Source: Ardenticatenia bacterium
GTDB taxonomy: Bacteria > Chloroflexota > Anaerolineae > Aggregatilineales > Ch27
Length of the DNA stretch: 5,863 nucleotides
Direction: 5' to 3'
Assembly (NCBI GenBank): GCA_026983935.1
Contig: JALSTC010000007.1
Coordinates: 1-5,863 of the forward strand
Of the stretch, positions 1 to 5,863 are shown piece after piece. A program made the translations under genes and the position numbers. The notes beneath the pieces were generated by a model. The model had not been told where the DNA came from, ran no database searches, and was given only the letters and a program-made list of their open reading frames with translations. Numbering within the stretch: the first letter of the stretch is position 1; each line of letters opens with the position of its first letter.

Positions 1-41
1 ATGGGCGGCGGCTGCGATTATCGTCCCATTTGGCCTGATGA

Positions 42-776
42 TTAAAGCGGATATATCGGAATCCCCAATGCCTCACCAAGGGCGACAAGCAGCGGCGCGA
101 TGACCAGGGCGGGCAGGAAGTTGGCCATGCGCGGCTGTTTGACGTCGAGCAGCACCAGCGACAGCCCGATCAGGAGCAGGCCGCCTGTGGCCGTCATCTC
201 TGTGATCATGGCGGCGCTCATGACCTCACCCGCCACCGTCCCCAGCAGCGCCAGCCCCCCCTGCAGCACCAGGATCGTGATGATGCTGAACGTGACGCCG
301 ATGCCCATCGCGGAGGCAAAAGCCAGCGAGGCGAAGCCGTCCAGCACGCTCTTGATCGCCAGAAGCTGGTAGTCCCCGGTCATGCCGTCCTGAATCGAGC
401 CGATGAAGGTCAGGGGGCCGATGCAGAAGACCAGGCTGGCCGTCACAAAACCGTTGATGAAGCGGGCGCGGGGATCGTCGCCGTTGGCTGCGGCCTGCGG
501 CTGCCCGGCAAAACGGCTCTGCAGCCAGCCGCCAAAGGCGTTGAGCCACCCGTCAATATCCAGCATCTCGCCCAGAATCACGCCAGGGCCGATGCTCAGC
601 AGCGGAATGATGATATTGCCGGTTTGCAACGCATTCTGCAGGCCAACGGTCAGCGTGACCAGGCCCAGCCCGGTGACAACCGACTGCTGTATTCGCTCCG
701 GCAGTCGCTCGCCGATGAGCAGGCCGGTGCTGCTGCCGATGGCCACGGTGATCATGTTGATGAGTGTGCCGATCAT
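42..776 (-). CDS. DUF554 family (YqgA/YdfK-like) integral membrane protein
   Basis: Complete protein of 244 residues, of unknown biochemical function, in the DUF554/COG1811 family of polytopic inner-membrane proteins. The start at 776 gives an N-terminus MIGTLIN, which is how family members begin. The open frame continues 63 codons upstream to 965, but that extension is polar, unlike the family, and would run through the divergent promoter region. Family hallmarks visible are GERLPERIQ near residues 22-30, the FCIGPLTFIGSIQDG block at about 117-131, KSVLDGFASLAFAS at about 142-155, and a C-terminal NFLPALVIAPLL at about 219-230. Several hydrophobic spans lie at about 1-20, 33-50, 54-70, 107-128, 145-183, 195-212 and 218-238. 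The usual family length is about 230, so it looks intact. It is divergent from the SH3-repeat gene. No strong ribosome binding site or promoter was seen for it. The family call is confident; any transport role would be speculation. Confidence 0.9.
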   Translation of the reverse strand: MIGTLINMITVAIGSSTGLLIGERLPERIQQSVVTGLGLVTLTVGLQNALQTGNIIIPLLSIGPGVILGEMLDIDGWLNAFGGWLQSRFAGQPQAAANGDDPRARFINGFVTASLVFCIGPLTFIGSIQDGMTGDYQLLAIKSVLDGFASLAFASAMGIGVTFSIITILVLQGGLALLGTVAGEVMSAAMITEMTATGGLLLIGLSLVLLDVKQPRMANFLPALVIAPLLVALGEALGIPIYPL

Positions 777-885
777 GCCAGTATCCGATTCTGTCGTGGG
801 GCTTTCGCCGAGGATGCGCTGCTTCCATTCTAGCAGGGGCTGAGCCGTGGTGCGAGAACAGGACGACTCTGCCCGGTGAAGGGCC

Positions 886-900
886 TCCGACAGCGTCGGA
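886..900. repeat. Short perfect inverted repeat in the divergent intergenic region
   Basis: TCCGAC, a 3-nt centre AGC, then GTCGGA: a perfect 6+6 dyad in the 248-bp space between the DUF554 start and the SH3-repeat gene. It lies about 38 bp upstream of the -35 box at 938, so it could be an operator. It could also be a weak RNA hairpin or chance in GC-rich DNA. There is no T-tract on either side, so it is not an intrinsic terminator. Confidence 0.35.
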
Positions 901-937
901 ACCCTCGAATTTAACGTTTGGACAGGCCATAACCGCC

Positions 938-966
938 TTGACAGTGTGGTATCATTAGAGTACAAA
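938..966 (+). promoter_or_regulatory. Candidate sigma70-type promoter for the SH3-repeat gene
   Basis: A perfect -35 TTGACA (938-943) is followed by a 17-bp spacer and TACAAA (961-966), which matches 4 of 6 bases of the -10 consensus. Transcription would start near 973 and leave a 5' leader of about 50 nt. The surrounding 910-1020 is more AT-rich than the flanking genes, as expected for a promoter region. A TATCAT at 950-955 is a closer -10 match but sits only 6 bp from this -35, so it does not pair with it. Confidence 0.6.
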
Positions 967-1024
967 TCCTGTTAGGGGAGTATTGAAGAACTACCCTTTA
1001 TAAAAGAGTGAGGAGAAGATCAAG

Positions 1025-2248
1025 ATGAGGGTTAATCGTCGGAGTCTGACGCTCTTCCTGGTAGTGGCCCTGCTGCTTACCAGTGTGGCAGTGGTCAGTG
1101 CTCAGGGGGGCGAGGGACTGCCCGCGACAGTCCGCAACTTCCTGTTTGTGCGCGTTGTGCCGGATATCAACGCCAATGACTACGGGCGGCTTGAGCCGGG
1201 CACCGAAGTGCAGTTGATCGGGCGCACCAGTGATGGCGCCTGGGTCAAGCTGGTGACCAGTGACGGCACGGTGGGCTGGGGCCGCACGGATGGCCTTGAC
1301 TTTGAAGGCGATGTCTCCGACCTGCCGGATATGTCACTGGGAGCCACTCAGGGCGTTGTGGTGGCCTTTGCCAACCTGCGGGAAGCGCCGGATATCAACG
1401 CACGCAGTTCGGTGCGTCTGACGGCAGGTACGGTGGTGACGGTTTCCGCTACTGATGGCGAGTGGGTCTATGTGCAGGCCGAGGACGGCAGCAGCGGCTG
1501 GGTGCTACCGCGTGCGCTGGCCTTCATGGGTGGCGAGATGCCCGACGTGCCGATGGTCAATGCGGCGGTGCAGGGTTTCGCCAATCTGCGGGCAGTTCCG
1601 GCGTATGATGCCCGCGGTATCGGGCGGCTTGACCCCGGCACGCCGGTCAATATCGTCGGGCGCAGCAGCGACGGTGAATGGGTGCAGGTTGAAACGCTCG
1701 ACGGGACGGTCGGCTGGGGCACGGCGCTGGCCTTCGCCTATGAGGGCGATCTGGAGGAACTCCCGGATACAACGCCAGCAGAGAGCCAGGCAGCGGTGAC
1801 TAACTTTGCCGTGCTGCGGGCCGGGCCAAGCGCCGAAGCCGCAGAACTCGGTCGGCTGGAGCAGGGCACGGTCGTGGACCTGCTGATGGTGGACGGCGAC
1901 CGCGTGTTTGTCTCTGATGGCGAGCACAGCGGCTGGGTGCCTGTCAGTGCGCTGTCCTACCCCGGCGGCGTGATGCCGGAGGTGCTGGCGGCCAATGCGA
2001 CCGTCACCACGACGGCCAATGTTGAGACGGTCAACCTGCGGGCTGCGCCAGGCGCGGATGCCCAGCGCCGCGGCTGGGCCGCTGTTGGCGAGCGGCTGGC
2101 GGTTGTCGGTGTGAGCGAAGATGGCCAGTGGTACCGTGTGGTGCCGACCAGCCATGTCGGCGCGTGGATTTTTGCTGACCTCGTCACGCTGGATGAAGGC
2201 GTCGGCCCGCTGCCGGTGCTGGATGCCGAAGGCAACCCGGTGAGCTGA
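1025..2248 (+). CDS. Secreted protein of five bacterial SH3 (SH3b) modules
   Basis: Complete protein of 407 residues. Residues 1-26 are a Sec signal peptide: RVNRR, a hydrophobic core, and a predicted cut after VVSA before QGG. No lipobox cysteine is present, so it is probably released or wall-associated. The rest is five SH3b-type modules at about 34-102, 106-175, 178-248, 255-320 and 324-392. Each has an (N/V)LR-type opening strand, a G-R-L-x-x-G-T-like turn, DG-x-W-V and a GW strand. Modules are joined by acidic linkers ending in LPD or MPDV. SH3b domains commonly bind cell-wall or other extracellular ligands; no catalytic domain is attached, so an adhesive, scaffolding or ligand-binding role is inferred. 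The start is supported by GAGGAG ending at 1015, 9 nt before ATG. The gene stands alone, with its own promoter (938-966) and terminator (2284-2319). Confidence 0.88.
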   Translation: MRVNRRSLTLFLVVALLLTSVAVVSAQGGEGLPATVRNFLFVRVVPDINANDYGRLEPGTEVQLIGRTSDGAWVKLVTSDGTVGWGRTDGLDFEGDVSDLPDMSLGATQGVVVAFANLREAPDINARSSVRLTAGTVVTVSATDGEWVYVQAEDGSSGWVLPRALAFMGGEMPDVPMVNAAVQGFANLRAVPAYDARGIGRLDPGTPVNIVGRSSDGEWVQVETLDGTVGWGTALAFAYEGDLEELPDTTPAESQAAVTNFAVLRAGPSAEAAELGRLEQGTVVDLLMVDGDRVFVSDGEHSGWVPVSALSYPGGVMPEVLAANATVTTTANVETVNLRAAPGADAQRRGWAAVGERLAVVGVSEDGQWYRVVPTSHVGAWIFADLVTLDEGVGPLPVLDAEGNPVS

Positions 2249-2283
2249 TTTCCGCTTCGTCTCAACCAACCTCGAGGAAGCCA

Positions 2284-2319
2284 GGGGCCGGTCTGTGAAG
2301 ATCGGCCCCTTTTTGTTTT
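2284..2319 (+). terminator. Intrinsic (rho-independent) terminator of the SH3-repeat gene
   Basis: Stem GGGGCCGGTC (2284-2293) pairs with GATCGGCCCC (2300-2309), giving 10 bp with one G-T wobble, around a TGTGAA loop. It is followed by a T-rich tract, TTTTTGTTTT (2310-2319). It lies 35 nt after the TGA of the SH3-repeat gene and separates that unit from the next promoter. Confidence 0.92.
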
Positions 2320-2361
2320 CCCCTCATGCTTCGCTTACCAGCGGACTGTCTGCCTTACGAC

Positions 2362-2391
2362 TTGACAGGCGTGGAAGGCGCGTCGTAGAAT
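2362..2391 (+). promoter_or_regulatory. Near-consensus sigma70-type promoter upstream of the small membrane protein
   Basis: A perfect -35 TTGACA (2362-2367), an 18-bp spacer and a -10 TAGAAT (2386-2391, 5 of 6 matches). The inferred start near 2398 gives a leader of about 20 nt to the ATG at 2420. Its position after a strong terminator and just ahead of a short gene supports a new transcription unit, which may run on into the Nudix gene because no terminator is seen between them. Confidence 0.7.
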
Positions 2392-2419
2392 TAAGGCAAC
2401 ATGGACAAAGGGGTAAGGC

Positions 2420-2593
2420 ATGGCCGGTTCTATTCTGGCAGTTCTGGTCGGTTGGGTGTTTCTCTCGATCCCGGTGGGCCTGTTCGTCGGGCATCTGTTC
2501 GCACGCCGGAATGCGCCGCCCCGGCCTGCGGCTGAGTCTTCACGACGGGCCAGGGTCTCCGCCTCGCCAGTGACTTCCTCAAGCGGCGACTGA
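2420..2593 (+). CDS. Small single-span membrane protein, 57 residues, unknown function
   Basis: Starts MAGSILAVLVGWVFLSIP and has one hydrophobic segment at about residues 4-27, followed by ARRN and a polar, basic Pro/Ala/Ser-rich tail ending SSSGD. The positive charges after the span (ARR at 28-30, SRRAR at 41-45) suggest an outside N-terminus and a cytoplasmic tail. A ribosome binding site AAGGGGT (2408-2414) lies 5 nt before the ATG, and a near-consensus promoter lies immediately upstream; together these support a real gene despite its size. An ATG at 2401 is in a different frame and gives no sensible protein. No family is recognised. The next gene starts 100 bp downstream with no terminator between, so read-through into the Nudix gene is possible. 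Confidence 0.65.
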   Translation: MAGSILAVLVGWVFLSIPVGLFVGHLFARRNAPPRPAAESSRRARVSASPVTSSSGD

Positions 2594-2613
2594 TCGCGCG
2601 GACTGCTTTCCTA

Positions 2614-2651
2614 TTGCGCACAGCCCCATCTTTCGTTAGGATCGATAGGAT
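2614..2651 (+). promoter_or_regulatory. Weak candidate promoter with TAGGAT direct repeat before the Nudix gene
   Basis: TTGCGC (2614-2619), a 17-bp spacer and TAGGAT (2637-2642, 4 of 6 to the -10 consensus) form a weak promoter candidate. TAGGAT is repeated after CGA at 2646-2651, a 9-bp period. The stretch 2620-2680 is AT-richer than the flanking genes. The repeat could be a small regulator site or a second -10. Nothing here is diagnostic. Confidence 0.3.
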
Positions 2652-2693
2652 AGACTATTCGACCGATTTTCCGCCTTTTCAGCAGGAACCCGC

Positions 2694-3314
2694 ATGACCC
2701 TTTTCTACGATCTCAATGCACTGCGTCCAGTTTCGCTTTTTCGCCCGGATGTCCGCCGACAGCTTATCACCGTCCGCGCTGAACCGCGTCAACTGAACTG
2801 GCTGAGCGAGGGCAAACGCCGGGCGGAAGTGCTTTTCGTGCTCAAGCGCCGCCGCAATGGGGGCGATGAAATTCTGCTGATCAACCGGAAGCCGTATCCT
2901 CCGGATGCCTATCGCCTGCCGACCGGTGGGCTGGAAGACGGCGAATCACCGGTGGAGGCGGCCATCCGTGAAATCTATGAGGAGACCGGCTACCGCATCG
3001 CCGACCCGGGGCTGCTGGGACTGGTGGATTACACGCTGCATGGGCCGGGCTTTGAAAACACCCGCTTTGTGAGCTATATCTTCATGGGCCACGTCCCCGC
3101 CGCACAGGAACCGGTGGCCGCGGACCCGGACGAGATAGCCGCCTATCGCTGGGTGTCGCCAGAATCGCTGAACCAGGTCGCCGCCCACCTGCGCACCCTG
3201 CCGCCGGATTGGGTGTACTGGGGCCGGTTCCGTGCGGCATCCTATGAGTTTATCCATTGTGCGATAATGCAGTATAATCGTGGTGTTGGAGTTGAATTAG
3301 AGGCAGGTAGGTAA
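2694..3314 (+). CDS. Nudix hydrolase
   Basis: Complete protein of 206 residues. A perfect Nudix box (G-x5-E-x7-R-E-U-x-E-E-x-G-U) runs from Gly78 to Tyr100, with Glu84, Arg92, Glu93, Glu96, Glu97 and Gly99 all in place, so the metal-dependent cleavage of a nucleoside diphosphate linked to another group X should be active. The domain covers about residues 44-165, with GYRI, YTLHGPG and the AYRWVSPESL strand/helix after the box. An extension of about 43 residues precedes it, so the protein is longer than minimal housecleaning Nudix enzymes; substrate cannot be assigned. AGGA (2684-2687) lies 6 nt before the ATG. The C-terminal tail from about residue 190 is encoded by AT-richer DNA that includes a TATAAT. 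The stop is 5 bp before the next gene, which points to co-transcription with the receiver/Roadblock gene. Confidence 0.9.
   Translation: MTLFYDLNALRPVSLFRPDVRRQLITVRAEPRQLNWLSEGKRRAEVLFVLKRRRNGGDEILLINRKPYPPDAYRLPTGGLEDGESPVEAAIREIYEETGYRIADPGLLGLVDYTLHGPGFENTRFVSYIFMGHVPAAQEPVAADPDEIAAYRWVSPESLNQVAAHLRTLPPDWVYWGRFRAASYEFIHCAIMQYNRGVGVELEAGR
3250..3278 (+). promoter_or_regulatory. Candidate internal promoter in the 3' end of the Nudix gene
   Basis: A perfect -10 TATAAT (3273-3278) lies 17 bp after TTATCC (3250-3255), which matches only 3 of 6 bases of the -35 box. The block 3245-3300 is clearly AT-richer than the rest of the gene. Transcription from near 3285 would give a leader of about 35 nt for the receiver/Roadblock gene at 3320 and could express it with the kinase independently of the Nudix enzyme. 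Confidence 0.4.
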
Positions 3315-3319
3315 CGGTC

Positions 3320-4444
3320 ATGGCATCTCCGCCCCGTATCATCGCCGCCGATCAATCCCCCCAGGTTCCCAATATCGTACGTGCTGCGCTTGATCTGCTG
3401 AAGCGCAGGGCGGTAGTTATTGACGTGCCCTCCGGCGAAGCTGCGCTGGAGGAACTGGCGCGTGGAGACGTGCATCTGCTGGTTTGTGCTTCTGCCCTGC
3501 CTGATATGCGGGGCTCCGGCCTGGCTACGCGCGTGCATGAGCTGGCCCCCGGCATACCGGTCATCATTCTGGCCGGGGCAGACGCCGAGGAGGACGTCGA
3601 GACCCAGTCACCGCTGCATTATCTCATCCGGGCAGAGCAGGGCGATCGCTTTGTGCGGGTGCTGCGTGCGACGCTGGACGGCGAGGTCTTCGAAGATGCG
3701 CCCGCCCCTTCGCCCGCCTCAGGCCAGAATCTGGGCCCTGTGCCGGAGATACCGATAGACGACATCGCCGAGATTCTCGGCAACGTGCTGACGGATGTCG
3801 GCGCGATGGCTGTCGTGCTGGCCGACCGCACCGGCAGCATCCTGCTGGAACTGGGCGCGGTGGGCTACCTTGATCGTGAGCAGTTGACCGGCACGCTGGC
3901 CCCGAACTTCTCCAATATGGTGAGCGTCGGGCCGCTGGTTGGCGGGGCGCAGCCCCGTGCCATGCATTTCTATGATGGTGACGAGTTTGATATCTTTGGG
4001 TTGGCAGTCGGGCTGCATCATTTTGTCTGCCTCATTTTTGAAGGCTCTGCCGGATCACGTGCCTTTGGCGCAGTAACGATGTTCGGGCGGCGGGCCATTC
4101 AGGAAATACTGGAGCTTATCGGCGATGCGGCCTTCCAGATTCAAAAGCCAGAGCCAGCAGCGGCTGTCGTGCCGCCCGCTCAGCCCCCCTCCAGCGATGC
4201 CGCAGCGCCGGTTGAGGAAGCCCGTCCAGAGCCGGAAGAGGCCCCGGCGCATCCGCCCCTGCTGGAGCCGCTGCCGGACGACGCAGACCTGGAGTCCGTA
4301 CTGGACGGACTGGACAAGCTTGATCTTTCACAGGCGGATGAGCTTTTTGACCCGGATAAGCTGGCTGAAATTGCGGCGGAATCTCTGGCCGGCGAGCGCC
4401 TGACTTATGAAGAAGCTCAGCAAATGGGCGTGCTCCAGCGGTGA
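3320..4444 (+). CDS. Pseudo-receiver / Roadblock-LC7 fusion signalling protein
   Basis: Complete protein of 374 residues, cytoplasmic (no signal or membrane span). Residues 5-120 resemble a CheY-like receiver: RIIAADQS strand, LLVCASALPDMRG, PVIILAGAD and HYLIRAEQ. The key residues are degenerate: the phosphoacceptor Asp is replaced by Ala57, the conserved Thr/Ser by Ala85 and the Lys by Arg104; only one early acidic residue, Asp11, remains. About 143-275 looks like a Roadblock/LC7 domain (helix IDDIAEILGNVL, then AVVLADRTGSILLELG, and a final long helix from about 256), a fold found in MglB-type regulators of small GTPases. A Pro/Ala/Glu-rich linker (276-318) leads to an acidic helical tail (319-374). 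AGGTAGGT (3305-3312) overlaps the Nudix stop, so translation may be coupled. The kinase gene follows 58 bp later. The receiver call is fairly sure; the Roadblock call rests on pattern only. Confidence 0.78.
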   Translation: MASPPRIIAADQSPQVPNIVRAALDLLKRRAVVIDVPSGEAALEELARGDVHLLVCASALPDMRGSGLATRVHELAPGIPVIILAGADAEEDVETQSPLHYLIRAEQGDRFVRVLRATLDGEVFEDAPAPSPASGQNLGPVPEIPIDDIAEILGNVLTDVGAMAVVLADRTGSILLELGAVGYLDREQLTGTLAPNFSNMVSVGPLVGGAQPRAMHFYDGDEFDIFGLAVGLHHFVCLIFEGSAGSRAFGAVTMFGRRAIQEILELIGDAAFQIQKPEPAAAVVPPAQPPSSDAAAPVEEARPEPEEAPAHPPLLEPLPDDADLESVLDGLDKLDLSQADELFDPDKLAEIAAESLAGERLTYEEAQQMGVLQR

Positions 4445-4502
4445 CCGGGTCGCATATTTGCTGGTTGGATAGGCGAATCAACGCCCCATCCTCGGACGGC
4501 CT

Positions 4503-5863
4503 ATGACGAAAAAGCGATACAACGATCCCCTGATCGGCAAACGGCTGGGTGATTACCTCATACAGGAACTGATGGGGCGCGGCGGCATGGCCCGCGTCTA
4601 TCGGGGCCTGGACGAAAATCTGGGCCGCCCGGCAGCCATCAAGGTGCTGGAAATCAGCGACGATGACACCCAGGACAGCCGCCTGGTAGACCGCTTCAAG
4701 CTGGAAGCGCGGGCTATTGCCGGGTTCGACCATCCCAATATCATCACCATCTACCAATACGGCGAGACGGACAGCTTGTTTTTTATCGCTATGAAGCTGG
4801 TGCAGGGCAGCACGCTCTCGCAGCTTCTGCGGCAGATGCGCCGCGAAAACAGCTATCTGCCGCCGGAGCGGGTGCTGCAGATTATTCATGATGTATGCAG
4901 CGCCCTGGACTATGCCCACGCACGCGGCATTATTCACCGTGACGTCAAGCCCTCCAACATCCTCTTTGATGCTTCTGCCAACAACCGCGCCGTGCTGACC
5001 GACTTCGGGCTGGCGATGGAGCTTGGCGGGAACAGCACATTGGGTACGGCTTTTGGCACACCGCGCTATATCTCGCCGGAGCAGGCCGTCTCCTCCCTGC
5101 AGGCCGTCCCGCAGAGCGACTTCTATTCGCTGGGTGTCATTCTCTTTGAGATGCTCACCGGGCAGGTGCCGTTCCAGGACGAGTCGCCGATGAGCATCGC
5201 GCTCTATCACATTACCAGCGAGCCGCCCCGCCCCCGTGATCTCAACCCGGATATTCCCGCTGAGGTGGAAGCGGTCGTGCTGAAGGCGCTGGAAAAAGAC
5301 CCCGAAGACCGGTACAGCAGCGGGCGCGAGTTCTACCGGGCGCTGGAAGAGGCCTACATCAGCGCCGATATTTCGCTGGGCACGCCCGTGATCGCGCCGA
5401 AGAAGCTGGAAGCGGTCAAGAAAGAAGCCCGCGCTGCAGATGCTTCCTCCAGAAAATCCAGGAAGTCGAAATCAAAGGCAAAGGCCCGCCAGGCGAGGCA
5501 GAAGGCCGCCCGTCGCTCCGAGTCGCCGCCGCAGCGCCGCAGGCGTTGGCTGATATTCCTGCCGCTGGCGGGTATTCTGGCCGTGGTCGCGCTGGTGTTT
5601 GTGCTGGCGCTGGGCGGAACCGGAGGCGCAGGGGAAGCGAACGGCAGTTCGGGCGTCACACCATCCCTGACGCCGGGGGATGGCCCCATTTTGCAGCTTG
5701 TCTATGATGAGCAGCGATTCGCGATCTATAATCCCAATGCCTTCCCGGTTGATGTGGATAACATGCGGCTTGTGCAGGGCCGTGTCAACTATGATGGGTC
5801 GAATTTTCAGGGGCCGATCCCGCCGCGGGAATGTGCCTGGATCCGCCTGCTGGATGATGTCAC
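4503..5863 (+). CDS. Transmembrane Ser/Thr protein kinase, PknB-like (3' end beyond window)
   Basis: At least 453 residues; the frame is open to the window edge. Residues about 17-285 are a Hanks-type kinase domain with all catalytic elements: glycine loop GRGGMA (25-30), Lys47 in AAIK, helix-C Glu68, HRDVKPSN with Asp147, Lys149 and Asn152, DFG at 167-169, GTPRYISPE with Glu193, Asp206 and Arg270. It should therefore be active. A Lys/Arg/Ala/Ser-rich juxtamembrane stretch (about 299-348) precedes a single membrane span (about 349-371). The part outside starts with a Gly/Ser/Thr linker (372-393) and then a domain opening LQLVYDEQRFAIYNP, with ECAW near 443-446, whose fold is not recognised and which is cut by the window end. 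The start at 4503 gives the expected short lead into the kinase; its ribosome binding site (GGA, 4494-4496) is weak. Probably co-transcribed with the Roadblock gene. Confidence 0.92.
   Translation, partial: MTKKRYNDPLIGKRLGDYLIQELMGRGGMARVYRGLDENLGRPAAIKVLEISDDDTQDSRLVDRFKLEARAIAGFDHPNIITIYQYGETDSLFFIAMKLVQGSTLSQLLRQMRRENSYLPPERVLQIIHDVCSALDYAHARGIIHRDVKPSNILFDASANNRAVLTDFGLAMELGGNSTLGTAFGTPRYISPEQAVSSLQAVPQSDFYSLGVILFEMLTGQVPFQDESPMSIALYHITSEPPRPRDLNPDIPAEVEAVVLKALEKDPEDRYSSGREFYRALEEAYISADISLGTPVIAPKKLEAVKKEARAADASSRKSRKSKSKAKARQARQKAARRSESPPQRRRRWLIFLPLAGILAVVALVFVLALGGTGGAGEANGSSGVTPSLTPGDGPILQLVYDEQRFAIYNPNAFPVDVDNMRLVQGRVNYDGSNFQGPIPPRECAWIRLLDDV

Noticed and set aside
1..103. Plus-strand open frame from base 2 to a TGA at 101-103, reading AAAAIIVPFGLMIKA
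   Set aside because: It could be the tail of a gene from the left, converging on DUF554 with about 60 bp overlap. It is too short to judge, and the overlap makes it more likely a shadow.
777..965. 63-codon N-terminal extension of the DUF554 frame
   Set aside because: It is polar and unlike the family, which starts at MIGTLIN; it also overlaps the promoter of the divergent gene.
1505..2269. Minus-strand open frame of 254 codons
   Set aside because: Antisense to the SH3b modules; the product is Arg/His-rich with no domain, typical of a shadow frame.
2295..2573. Plus-strand open frame of 92 codons
   Set aside because: Its start lies inside the terminator hairpin, it has no ribosome binding site, and it runs through the promoter and the better supported small gene in another frame.
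4445..4502. Possible terminator or promoter in the gap before the kinase
   Set aside because: No stem with T-tract and no convincing -35/-10 pair was found, so co-transcription is the simpler reading.
4116..5210. Long minus-strand open frame (364 codons)
   Set aside because: It lies opposite the kinase and the Roadblock tail, whose plus-strand products carry clear motifs. Its own product shows no recognisable domain and it is a GC-rich shadow.

Overview
The window looks like a GC-rich bacterial chromosome, probably Chloroflexota of the Anaerolineae type. That assignment is an inference from gene content: a secreted protein built of bacterial SH3 repeats, a receiver/Roadblock fusion, and a transmembrane PknB-like Ser/Thr kinase with an outer domain. 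No rRNA, tRNA, mobile element or CRISPR array was seen, so the lineage cannot be proven from this sequence.

Layout. On the minus strand at the left (42-776) is a complete DUF554 (YqgA/YdfK family) inner-membrane protein. A divergent intergenic region of about 250 bp follows. It holds a short palindrome (886-900) and a good sigma70-type promoter (938-966) for the plus-strand gene at 1025-2248. That gene encodes a secreted 407-residue protein of five SH3b modules and ends in a clear intrinsic terminator (2284-2319). Next is a near-consensus promoter (2362-2391) just upstream of a short gene (2420-2593) for a 57-residue single-span membrane protein. Then comes a run of three plus-strand genes: a Nudix hydrolase (2694-3314), a pseudo-receiver/Roadblock protein (3320-4444) and a transmembrane Ser/Thr kinase (4503 to the window edge, incomplete).

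How the genes may work together. The Nudix and receiver/Roadblock genes are 5 bp apart, and the kinase follows after 58 bp, so the three are probably co-transcribed. A TATAAT-bearing candidate promoter in the last codons of the Nudix gene could also express the two signalling genes separately. The receiver-like domain has lost the phosphoacceptor Asp and other key residues, so it cannot work as a normal two-component receiver. Beside a Ser/Thr kinase, the Roadblock protein may instead be a kinase partner, substrate or GTPase-regulating scaffold (inference). This is the most interesting part of the window. The SH3b protein shows a clear two-module duplication, (A-B)-(A-B)-C.
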